A DNA stretch of 46,215 nt from Bacteroidia bacterium. Its GTDB lineage: Bacteria; Bacteroidota; Bacteroidia; Bacteroidales; UBA932. Under the pieces are notes generated by a model. It ran no database searches. It was not told the origin of the DNA and was given only the letters and a program-made list of their open reading frames with translations. Shown piece after piece: positions 9,396 to 17,272 of this stretch. Location of the stretch: contig JAUNNZ010000016.1 of assembly GCA_030537315.1 (NCBI GenBank), positions 1-46,215 of the forward strand. The letters are read 5' to 3'. Both the position numbers and the translations under genes were made by a program. Each line of letters opens with the position of its first letter. The stretch's first letter is position 1.

Positions 9396-11143
9396 TGGAA
9401 AGCAATGTTTTTTCAGTAGAGGTTGCTTCAGAGAAGCATATCCCTTACATCCCCGAGATCCTCAAGACCATCGAAGACGCCACGAAAGTCCGCGGCACCG
9501 GTATCGCAAAGCGCAAACCGGAATATGTTGAACAGAAAATCCGCGAGGGCAAGGCCGTCATTGCGATGAACGGCGACAAGTTCGCGGGCTTCTGCTATAT
9601 CGAGTCCTGGGATCATGAGCATTTCGTAGCCAACTCCGGTCTCATCGTCAAGGAAGAGTATCGTGGACACGGCCTCGCAAAGCGCATCAAGCACAAGGCT
9701 TTCGAGCTTTCACGCGAGAAATTCCCTAACGCCAAGATATTCGGCCTTACCACAGGCGCGGCGGTGATGAAGATCAACACGGAACTCGGATACGTACCGG
9801 TGACCTTCCAGGATCTTACCAATGACCCTAAGTTCTGGGCCGGCTGCGAGAGCTGCATCAACTATGACGTCCTTACCCGCAACAATTTCACAAGATGCCT
9901 CTGTACCGGTATGCTTTACTCACCAAAGCCGAAGAAGGTCGTCGTTGCATACAGCGGCGGACTTGACACATCATTCACCATCATGTATCTTGCCAAGGAG
10001 AAGGGCTATGAGGTTTATGCGGCATGCGCCAATACCGGCGGATTCTCCAAGGAGCAGCTCAAGCAGAACGAGGAGAATGCATACAAGCTTGGCGCAAAGA
10101 AGTACGTCACCCTCGACGTTACAAACGAATATTATGACAAGACCATTAAATATATGGTTTACGGAAACGTGCTCCGCAACGGCACATATCCGATTTCCGT
10201 ATCTTCAGAGCGCATTTTCCAGGCGATGGCCATCGCCCGTTATGCAAAGGAGATCGGTGCAGACGCAGTCGCTCACGGCTCTACCGGAGCAGGCAATGAC
10301 CAGGTTCGTTTCGATATGACCTTCATGGTAATGGCTCCGGAACTGGAGATTATCACCCTTACACGCGATATGGCCCTCAGCCGTCAGCAGGAGGTTGATT
10401 ATCTGAACGAACACGGCTTCGCCGCTGACTTCGCGAAGCTGAAATATTCCTACAACGTGGGACTCTGGGGCACTTCCATCTGCGGCGGCGAGATTCTCGA
10501 CAGCAAGCAGGGACTCCCTGAGACAGCTTATCTCAAGCAGGTCGAGAAGCAGGGGAGCGAAGAGATAGCGCTCGAGTTCGCCGGCGGTCAGCTGGTGGGC
10601 GTCAACGGACAGAAGTTCACCGACGGTGTAAAGGCTGTCCAGAAGGTTGAATCCATCTGCGCCCCTTACGGAATCGGCCGTGACATGCACGTCGGTGACA
10701 CCATCATCGGCATCAAGGGCCGTGTCGGCTTCGAGGCCGCCGCACCGCTTCTCATCATTGCGGCGCACAAGTTCCTCGAGAAATTCACCCTCAGCAAGTG
10801 GCAGCAGTACTGGAAGGACCAGGTTGCAAACTGGTACGGAATGTTCCTGCACGAGAGCCAGTACCTGGAGCCTGTGATGCGCGATATCGAGGCCATGCTT
10901 GAGAGCAGCCAGCGCAACGTGACCGGTACCGTGACCATGAAACTCCAGCCATACACCTTCTCGACAGTAGGTGTGGACAGCCCTAACGACCTCGTAAAGA
11001 ACAAGTTCGGTGAATACGGCGAAATGCAGAAGGGCTGGACCAGCGAAGATGCGAAGGGCTTCATCAAGGTGTCCGCAACACCTCTCCGCGCATACTACGC
11101 GAACCATAAGGAAGAAGCAGAAAAAATTGAAAAGGAACTCTAA
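9395..11143 (+). CDS. argG: GNAT acyltransferase fused to argininosuccinate synthase
   Basis: 582 aa in two parts. Residues 1 to about 175 are a GNAT-fold N-acyltransferase with the acyl-CoA loop R90-GHGLA-95 and a Cys-rich end (C151, C154, C168, C170). Residues about 182-582 are a full-length argininosuccinate synthase (about 400 aa) with the ATP pyrophosphatase loop YSGGLDTS (186-193) and the GNDQVRFD motif. ArgG joins citrulline and aspartate using ATP. The GNAT half is a candidate for the first pathway step, acylation of glutamate, because no argA or argJ occurs in the operon; this is inference. The linker is very short and the frame continuous. It starts on the last base of the argR stop codon. 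Confidence 0.9.
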   Translation: MESNVFSVEVASEKHIPYIPEILKTIEDATKVRGTGIAKRKPEYVEQKIREGKAVIAMNGDKFAGFCYIESWDHEHFVANSGLIVKEEYRGHGLAKRIKHKAFELSREKFPNAKIFGLTTGAAVMKINTELGYVPVTFQDLTNDPKFWAGCESCINYDVLTRNNFTRCLCTGMLYSPKPKKVVVAYSGGLDTSFTIMYLAKEKGYEVYAACANTGGFSKEQLKQNEENAYKLGAKKYVTLDVTNEYYDKTIKYMVYGNVLRNGTYPISVSSERIFQAMAIARYAKEIGADAVAHGSTGAGNDQVRFDMTFMVMAPELEIITLTRDMALSRQQEVDYLNEHGFAADFAKLKYSYNVGLWGTSICGGEILDSKQGLPETAYLKQVEKQGSEEIALEFAGGQLVGVNGQKFTDGVKAVQKVESICAPYGIGRDMHVGDTIIGIKGRVGFEAAAPLLIIAAHKFLEKFTLSKWQQYWKDQVANWYGMFLHESQYLEPVMRDIEAMLESSQRNVTGTVTMKLQPYTFSTVGVDSPNDLVKNKFGEYGEMQKGWTSEDAKGFIKVSATPLRAYYANHKEEAEKIEKEL

Positions 11144-12112
11144 ATGATAAAGGTAGGAATCATCGGAGCGGCGGGTTACACCGCAGGCGAACTGATAAGG
11201 ATACTCGTCAACCATCCGGAGGTGGAGATTGCCTGGGCGCAGTCTTCAAGCAATGCCGGCAACAAGGTTTACGACGTGCACCAGGGCCTTGTCGGAGACA
11301 CGGAACTCGCTTTCTGCGAGGATGTCGATCTGAAAGGCGCTGACGTCGTGTTCCTCTGTTCGGGTCACGGCAAGAGCGAAGCGTTCTGGAAAGAACACGA
11401 GCTGCCGGAAGGCCTCAAGGTCATCGACCTTGCCCAGGACTTCCGCGACGAGCACGACGGATACGTCTATGGTTTGCCTGAGTGGCAGAAGGAGAAGATC
11501 AGCGCAGCCACAAGGCTGGCGAACCCGGGTTGCTTCGCAACCGCCATCCAGCTGGCACTGATGCCGCTGGCTGCAATGCACGAACTCCACGAGGAGGTCA
11601 ACGTCACTGCCATCACGGGCAGCACGGGAGCGGGCGTGAAGCCGGGCGCCACCACGCATTTCAGCTGGAGGAACAACAATGTCTCCACTTATAAGGTGTT
11701 CGAGCACCAGCACCTCATCGAGATACGCAGGAACCTCGGCATAATGGGTCAGCCGACCCTCGGACTGCCTCCGATCAACTTCGTGCCGATGCGCGGTGAT
11801 TTCGCCCGCGGAATCTTCGTGAGCGCCACTACCGAAACAACCATGACGGCGGAAGCCGCAGTCAAATTATACAAGGACTATTACAAGGACGCGGCATTCA
11901 CCTTCGTTTCCGACCGTCCGGTCGATCTCAAGGACGTCGTGAATACGAACAAGTGCCTTGTCCATGTGGAGGAGCATGACGGCAAGCTCGTGATTTCCTC
12001 AGTTATCGACAATCTCCTGAAGGGAGCCTCCGGGCAGGCCGTCCAGAATATGAACCTTATGTTCGGCCTTCCTGAAAAAACCGGTTTGAACCTTAAAGCA
12101 AGTGCATTCTGA
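11144..12112 (+). CDS. argC: N-acyl-gamma-glutamyl-phosphate reductase
   Basis: NADPH-dependent reduction of acyl-glutamyl phosphate to the semialdehyde, third step of arginine synthesis. 322 aa. An N-terminal Rossmann motif GAAGYTAGE (residues 8-16) is followed by the catalytic Cys130 in NPGCFATA and the STGAGVKPG motif. The ATG directly follows the argG stop, and its own stop overlaps the argD start by one base. In this lineage the acyl group may be succinyl instead of acetyl (see argF'). Confidence 0.95.
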   Translation: MIKVGIIGAAGYTAGELIRILVNHPEVEIAWAQSSSNAGNKVYDVHQGLVGDTELAFCEDVDLKGADVVFLCSGHGKSEAFWKEHELPEGLKVIDLAQDFRDEHDGYVYGLPEWQKEKISAATRLANPGCFATAIQLALMPLAAMHELHEEVNVTAITGSTGAGVKPGATTHFSWRNNNVSTYKVFEHQHLIEIRRNLGIMGQPTLGLPPINFVPMRGDFARGIFVSATTETTMTAEAAVKLYKDYYKDAAFTFVSDRPVDLKDVVNTNKCLVHVEEHDGKLVISSVIDNLLKGASGQAVQNMNLMFGLPEKTGLNLKASAF

Positions 12113-13230
12113 TGAATCTTTTTGACGTTTATTCTTTATATGACGTGGTGCCTGTCAAGGGACAGGGATGCCGCATCTGGGATGACAAGGGACAGGAATA
12201 TCTCGACCTTTATGGCGGTCACGCCGTCATTTCCGTGGGACACAGCCATCCGGCCTATGTCGGGGCGATCTCCGGGCAGCTGGCCAATATCGGCTTCTAC
12301 TCGAACAGCGTGAAGAATCCTCTGCAGGAACAGCTTGCCGAAAAGCTCGGCAAGGCCTGCGGCTATGAGGACTACTCTCTCTTCCTTGACAATTCAGGCG
12401 CGGAGTCCAACGAGAACGCCCTCAAGCTTGCGTCTTTCCATACCGGAAAAGACCGCATCGTGGCGTTCCGCAAGAGTTTCCACGGCCGCACCTCCGGTGC
12501 TGTCGCCGTGACCGACAACCCTAACATCCAGGCTCCTTTCAACAAGAACCACAAGGTGACCTTCTGCGATCTCAACGACTCCGCGGCAGTGGAGGCCGAA
12601 CTCAAGAAGGGCGACGTGGCCGGTGTCATCATCGAGGGCATCCAGGGCTGCGGCGGAATCAACGTTCCGGACGATTCCTTCATGAAGGAGCTCGAGAGCC
12701 TCTGCAAGAAGTACGGCGCTGTACTGATCCTCGACGAGGTGCAGTCCGGTTACGGCCGTACCGGCAAGTTCTTCGCCCACCAGTGGAACGGCATCAAGCC
12801 CGGAATCATAACGATGGGCAAGGGAATAGCCAACGGCTTCCCTTGCGGCGGCATACTCATCTCCCCGGAGTTCGAGGCGAAGAAAGGCATGCTCGGCACC
12901 ACCTTCGGAGGAAACTATCTCGCAATGGCTGGCGCGCTTGCCGTGCTTGACATCATAGAGAAGGAAAATCTCATCCAGAACGCATACGAGGTGGGCGAGT
13001 ACCTCAAGGCCAACATCCCCGCGCTGCCTCAGATCAAGGAGGTCCGTGGACGCGGACTGATGCTCGGAATGGAATTCAACTGCCCCGTAGCCGACATCAG
13101 GAAGAAGCTCCTCTTCGAGGACCACATATTCACCGGCGTCTCAGGCACCAATATGATACGCCTCCTGGCACCTCTCTGTCTCAAGAAGGAGCAGGCCGAT
13201 GTATTCATCAACGCTTTGAACAATATTTAA
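12112..13230 (+). CDS. argD: N-acyl-ornithine aminotransferase
   Basis: Class-III PLP aminotransferase converting the acyl-glutamate semialdehyde to acyl-ornithine with glutamate as amino donor. 372 aa. PLP-site features: NSGAESN (95-100), LDEVQSGYGRTG (207-218, with D208) and the Schiff-base lysine K237 in MGKGIANG. Length and operon position fit ArgD rather than a GABA or lysine aminotransferase. The stop codon is followed without gap by argF'. Confidence 0.94.
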   Translation: MNLFDVYSLYDVVPVKGQGCRIWDDKGQEYLDLYGGHAVISVGHSHPAYVGAISGQLANIGFYSNSVKNPLQEQLAEKLGKACGYEDYSLFLDNSGAESNENALKLASFHTGKDRIVAFRKSFHGRTSGAVAVTDNPNIQAPFNKNHKVTFCDLNDSAAVEAELKKGDVAGVIIEGIQGCGGINVPDDSFMKELESLCKKYGAVLILDEVQSGYGRTGKFFAHQWNGIKPGIITMGKGIANGFPCGGILISPEFEAKKGMLGTTFGGNYLAMAGALAVLDIIEKENLIQNAYEVGEYLKANIPALPQIKEVRGRGLMLGMEFNCPVADIRKKLLFEDHIFTGVSGTNMIRLLAPLCLKKEQADVFINALNNI

Positions 13231-14196
13231 ATGAAGACATTTTTCAACGTACAGGACATAGGTGACCTGAAGAAAGCTCTGGAAGAGGCGAAGCAGGTCA
13301 AGGAAAACAGGTTCGCGTGGAAGAAGCTGGGGGAGAACAAGACCATCATGCTGGTGTTCTTCAACAACAGCCTGCGCACCAGGCTGAGCAGTCAGAAGGC
13401 CGCCCAGAACCTCGGTATGAACACCATAGTGCTCAATATCGGCCAGGAGAGCTGGAAGCTCGAGACCGAGCTGGGCGTGGTGATGGACGGTGACAAGTCG
13501 GAGCATCTGCGCGAAGCCATCCCGGTTATGGCAAGTTATTGCGACATCATCGGCGTACGTTCCTTCGCCGGTCTTACCGACCGCGAATTCGATTACGCCG
13601 AGACCATCCTGAACCAGTTCATCAAATACTCAGGCAAGCCTGTCATCAGTCTCGAATCCGCCACGGTACATCCGTGCCAGGCTTTCGCTGACCTCATCAC
13701 CATTGAGGAATACAAGAAGACAGCCCGCCCGAAGGTCGTGCTGACCTGGGCTCCGCATCCGAAGTCACTTCCGCAGGCAGTCCCGAACTCATTCGCCGAG
13801 TGGATGAACGCAGCGGACGTCGATTTCGTGATCACCCATCCTCACGGATATGAGCTGGACCCTAAGTTTGCCGGCAATGCCAGAATAGAGTATGACCAGA
13901 TGAAGGCCCTGGAGGGCGCGGACTTCGTGTATGCGAAGAACTGGAGCTGCCCGGGCGTGACCAATCCCGAGGACTATGGAAAGATACTCAGCAAGGATAT
14001 GGGCTGGACGGTTGACGCCGCGCATATGGCAGTGACCAACAATGCATATTTCATGCACTGCCTTCCTGTACGCCGCAACATGATAGTATCCGATGATGTC
14101 ATCGACGCTCCCACGAGCCTCGTGATTCCGGAAGCCGCCAACAGGGAGATTTCCGCCCAGGTGGTGATGAAGAGAATACTTGAAGACCTCGAATAG
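13231..14196 (+). CDS. argF': N-succinyl/acetyl-ornithine carbamoyltransferase (Ser90 type)
   Basis: Transfers the carbamoyl group to a blocked ornithine. The 321-aa protein closely follows, from memory, the Bacteroides fragilis N-succinylornithine transcarbamylase. It carries the carbamoyl-phosphate loop SLRTR (47-51), the ATRHP-like SATVHP segment and the MHCLPVRRN motif near residue 270. The known specificity position, Glu in acetyl-ornithine enzymes and Pro90 in B. fragilis, is Ser90 here (DGDKS-EHL). Published mutants of the Xanthomonas acetyl enzyme with Ser at this site switch to succinyl-ornithine, so the succinyl substrate is the better inference. It is not an ordinary ornithine carbamoyltransferase. 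Confidence 0.93.
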   Translation: MKTFFNVQDIGDLKKALEEAKQVKENRFAWKKLGENKTIMLVFFNNSLRTRLSSQKAAQNLGMNTIVLNIGQESWKLETELGVVMDGDKSEHLREAIPVMASYCDIIGVRSFAGLTDREFDYAETILNQFIKYSGKPVISLESATVHPCQAFADLITIEEYKKTARPKVVLTWAPHPKSLPQAVPNSFAEWMNAADVDFVITHPHGYELDPKFAGNARIEYDQMKALEGADFVYAKNWSCPGVTNPEDYGKILSKDMGWTVDAAHMAVTNNAYFMHCLPVRRNMIVSDDVIDAPTSLVIPEAANREISAQVVMKRILEDLE

Positions 14197-14199
14197 AAG

Positions 14200-14961
14200 A
14201 TGAAACAGGCACTCAACATAGTCAAGGTAGGTGGAGCGGTTGTGGAGGACCCGCAGACCCTCGAGGCGCTTTTAGGCCGTTTTGCGGCCATAAAGGGCCC
14301 GAAGGCTCTGGTACACGGCGGAGGCCGTGCGGCCACCCGTATCGCCTCGCAACTCGGCATAGAGACCAAAATGGTCGAAGGCCGCAGAGTCACTGACGAG
14401 CAGATGCTCGACGTGGTGACGATGGTCTATGGCGGTCTCGTCAACAAGAACATAGTTGCAAAGCTCCAGGCCGCAGGCGTGAACGCGCTTGGCCTTACAG
14501 GAGCCGACCTCGGCTATATGATCAGCGACAAGCGCCCCGTGAAGACCGTTGACTACGGTTGGGTGGGTGACGTCCGCGAAGTCAACGCGGACATCCTGGC
14601 CGACCTTGTCGGCCGCGGAGTCGTTCCCGTACTTGCACCGCTTACCTGCGACGGCAGGGGACACCTGCTTAACACGAACGCCGACACCATAGCCTCTCAA
14701 GCAGCGCAGGCATTTGCGAAGCATTTCGACGTGACCCTCACGTTCTGCTTCGAGATGCCGGGCGTGATGGACGGCGACAAGGTCATCGGCCGCATCGACA
14801 AAGAGACGTTCCAGGCACTGAAGGCTTCGGGAGTGGTCTCGGGAGGTATGATTCCGAAACTCGACAACTCTTTCGACGCCATAGCCGGCGGAGTGTCAAG
14901 AGTGGTCATTACAAATACTGAAACGCTCGGAGAAGAGAATTCCGGAACAGTGATAGAATGA
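14200..14961 (+). CDS. argB: Acylglutamate kinase
   Basis: Amino-acid kinase family, 253 aa, phosphorylating N-acyl-glutamate. Visible motifs are KVGGAVVED (N-terminal phosphate loop), HGGGRAATR (substrate Gly-rich loop) and NTNADTIASQ with GMIPKL near the C-terminus. The N-terminal extension typical of arginine-inhibited kinases is absent, so control may be mainly transcriptional through ArgR (inference). A 3-nt gap follows argF', and the stop overlaps the argE start (ATGA). Confidence 0.93.
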   Translation: MKQALNIVKVGGAVVEDPQTLEALLGRFAAIKGPKALVHGGGRAATRIASQLGIETKMVEGRRVTDEQMLDVVTMVYGGLVNKNIVAKLQAAGVNALGLTGADLGYMISDKRPVKTVDYGWVGDVREVNADILADLVGRGVVPVLAPLTCDGRGHLLNTNADTIASQAAQAFAKHFDVTLTFCFEMPGVMDGDKVIGRIDKETFQALKASGVVSGGMIPKLDNSFDAIAGGVSRVVITNTETLGEENSGTVIE

Positions 14962-16001
14962 TAGAACTTCTGAAACAGCTGATTGCGATCCCTTCCGTAT
15001 CGCGTGAAGAGAAAGCCGCCGCCGACTTCCTCCAGGAATGGATGGAGGGGCGCGGGCTCCGGGTACACCGCAGGTTCAACAACCTGTGGGTGGAGACCGA
15101 GCCCGAATCGGCGAAGCCGACCATATTCCTCAATGCCCATATCGACACCGTGAAACCGGCTCCGGGCTACACCCGCGACCCTTTCACCCCGTCGCTGGAG
15201 GGTGACCGCCTGTACGGCCTCGGCAGCAATGACGACGGCGGAAGCCTCGTGTCATTGCTGGAGGTGTTCCTCCGCCTCAAAGGGAAGGAACTGCCATACC
15301 GCCTCGTTTTCAGCGCCAGCGCAGAGGAGGAGGTGTGCGGTGCGACAGGACTTGTCAGCATTCTGCCGGAAGTGGGGAAGGTTGAGCTTGGAATAATAGG
15401 CGAGCCGACCGGAATGCAGATGGCTGTGGCCGAAAAGGGCCTTCTGGTGCTCGACTGCACCAGTCACGGCCAAAGCGGCCACGCGGCGCGGAACGAAGGC
15501 GTGAACGCCCTCTACGCCGCGCTGGACGACATCGACTGGTTCCGTACATACGGTTTTCCGAAGGTCAATCCGCAACTCGGTCCGGTCAAGATGACCGTGA
15601 CCATAATCAATGCCGGCACACAGCACAACGTGGTGCCGGACAAATGCGTCTTCACAGTTGACATACGTCCCAACGGTGAATACACCAACCAGGAAATCGT
15701 GGACATCATCAGGGCGAACGTCAAATGCGACGTCCAGCCGCGCTCGATGCTCCACAACAGCTCCAGCATCCCTATGGAGCATCCGTTCGTGAAGGCCGGC
15801 CTGGCCCTCGGTCTCGAGGCCTTCGGTTCTCCGACCACATCCAACCAGACGGTCATCACGGACTTCAAAACGATTAAAATCGGCCCGGGACAATCATCCC
15901 GCTCACATTCGGCCGACGAATATATCTGCGTCAGCGAGATAGAGGGCGCAGTGGACATTTACCTCAAACTTCTTGAAAGTTATGGCAACACTCTGGAATA
16001 A
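14958..16001 (+). CDS. argE: M20-family N-acyl-citrulline/ornithine deacylase
   Basis: Metallohydrolase of 347 aa removing the acyl group, probably from N-succinyl- or N-acetyl-citrulline given the upstream argF'. Metal and catalytic residues are recognisable: H61 and D63 in NAHIDTV, D92/D93 in GSNDDGG, the acidic SAEEE cluster (E123-E125) and E149 in IIGEPTG. A dimerisation domain interrupts the catalytic one (about 165-275). The start codon overlaps the argB stop and the last 20 nt overlap argH. Confidence 0.9.
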   Translation: MIELLKQLIAIPSVSREEKAAADFLQEWMEGRGLRVHRRFNNLWVETEPESAKPTIFLNAHIDTVKPAPGYTRDPFTPSLEGDRLYGLGSNDDGGSLVSLLEVFLRLKGKELPYRLVFSASAEEEVCGATGLVSILPEVGKVELGIIGEPTGMQMAVAEKGLLVLDCTSHGQSGHAARNEGVNALYAALDDIDWFRTYGFPKVNPQLGPVKMTVTIINAGTQHNVVPDKCVFTVDIRPNGEYTNQEIVDIIRANVKCDVQPRSMLHNSSSIPMEHPFVKAGLALGLEAFGSPTTSNQTVITDFKTIKIGPGQSSRSHSADEYICVSEIEGAVDIYLKLLESYGNTLE

Positions 16002-17271
16002 AGGCACAGCAGCCACCGACATCGTCGAGGACTTCACCGTCGGCGACGACAGGATCCTTGACCGCAAGCTTGCGAAATATGACGTCATCGGCTCCAAGGC
16101 GCACATCAGGATGCTCGAGAGCATAGGTCTCCTGACCTCTGACGAGCTTGAGAAACTCACCGCGGGTCTCGACGATATAGCCGCCAGCATAGAGGCCGGC
16201 ACATTCGTCCTTGAGGACGACGTCGAAGACATCCATTCGCAGGTCGAACTGCTTCTTACCCGCAAGCTCGGCGACGTGGGCAAGAAGATTCATTCAGGCC
16301 GTTCCCGCAATGACCAGGTGCTGGTCGATGTCAAGCTTTTCCTTAAGGACCAGCTGCTGCAGGTGCGCGGTGAGGTGCTGGAGCTTTTCGGCACTCTCCA
16401 GGAGCTCAGCAACAGATACAAGGACGTGCTGATGCCGGGTTACACGCACGCGCAGATCGCGATGCCGTCATCATTCGGAATGTGGTTCGGCGCCTATGCG
16501 GAAGCTCTCGTGAACGATATGTATATGCTGGAAGGCGCATACAGGGTCGTCAACCGCAACCCTCTCGGCTCCGCGGCCGGATACGGCAACTCTTTCCCGC
16601 TTGACCGCGGGATGACGACGGAACTGCTCGGTTTCGCTTCTCCGGACTACAACAGCGTTGCCGCCCAGATGAGCCGCGGCAAGAGCGAGAAGAGCGTGGC
16701 TGCAGCAATCGGCTCGGTAGCGCTCACTCTCAACAAGTTCGCGGCCGACTGCTGCCAGTACATGTGCCCGAACTTCGGATTCATCCATTTCCCGGATTCC
16801 CTCACCACGGGCTCCAGCATAATGCCTCACAAGAAGAATCCGGACGTGTGGGAGATGGTCCGCGGAAAGTGCAACATGATACTTTCGGCGGAGAATGAAA
16901 TCTCGATGCTGTGCAGCAATATGCCTCACGGCTATCACCGTGAGTACCAGCTCCTCAAGGACATTCTTTTCCCTGCGCTCGAGCTTGCACACAAGTGCCT
17001 CGGAATGACCCGCTACATGCTTGGCTACATCGAGGTCAACGAGCATATACTTGACAATCTTCTGTACGAGCACCTCTTCACCGTCGAGGAGGTCAACCGC
17101 AGGGTTCTGGCAGGCACACCTTTCCGCGATGCCTACAAGCAGGTCGGAATAGAGGTCAACGAAGGGAAATTCCATTTCAACGGAGAATTGAAGCACACCC
17201 ATATCGGTAGTATAGGAAATCTTTGCAACGAACAGATTGCGGCCCTGATGGAAGAGGCGGCGCAGTGGTAA
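15982..17271 (+). CDS. argH: Argininosuccinate lyase
   Basis: Cleaves argininosuccinate to arginine and fumarate. 429 aa from the ATG at 15982 (MATLWNKG). A TTG at 15973 in the same frame is three codons upstream and is less likely. The fumarase/aspartase-superfamily signature GSSIMPHKKNPD, containing the catalytic Ser loop, is intact, as are SGRSRNDQV and GYTHAQIAMPS. It overlaps argE by 20 nt, suggesting translational coupling, and lies 1 nt before carB. Confidence 0.95.
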   Translation: MATLWNKGTAATDIVEDFTVGDDRILDRKLAKYDVIGSKAHIRMLESIGLLTSDELEKLTAGLDDIAASIEAGTFVLEDDVEDIHSQVELLLTRKLGDVGKKIHSGRSRNDQVLVDVKLFLKDQLLQVRGEVLELFGTLQELSNRYKDVLMPGYTHAQIAMPSSFGMWFGAYAEALVNDMYMLEGAYRVVNRNPLGSAAGYGNSFPLDRGMTTELLGFASPDYNSVAAQMSRGKSEKSVAAAIGSVALTLNKFAADCCQYMCPNFGFIHFPDSLTTGSSIMPHKKNPDVWEMVRGKCNMILSAENEISMLCSNMPHGYHREYQLLKDILFPALELAHKCLGMTRYMLGYIEVNEHILDNLLYEHLFTVEEVNRRVLAGTPFRDAYKQVGIEVNEGKFHFNGELKHTHIGSIGNLCNEQIAALMEEAAQW

Positions 17272-17272
17272 T

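Noticed and set aside
10205-11215. Minus-strand frame of 336 codons opposite argG.
   Set aside because: Antisense to a strongly conserved enzyme, with no family resemblance and no promoter or plausible start context.
15973-15981. TTG start for argH three codons upstream.
   Set aside because: The ATG at 15982 gives the conserved MATLWNKG start and is the more usual initiation codon.
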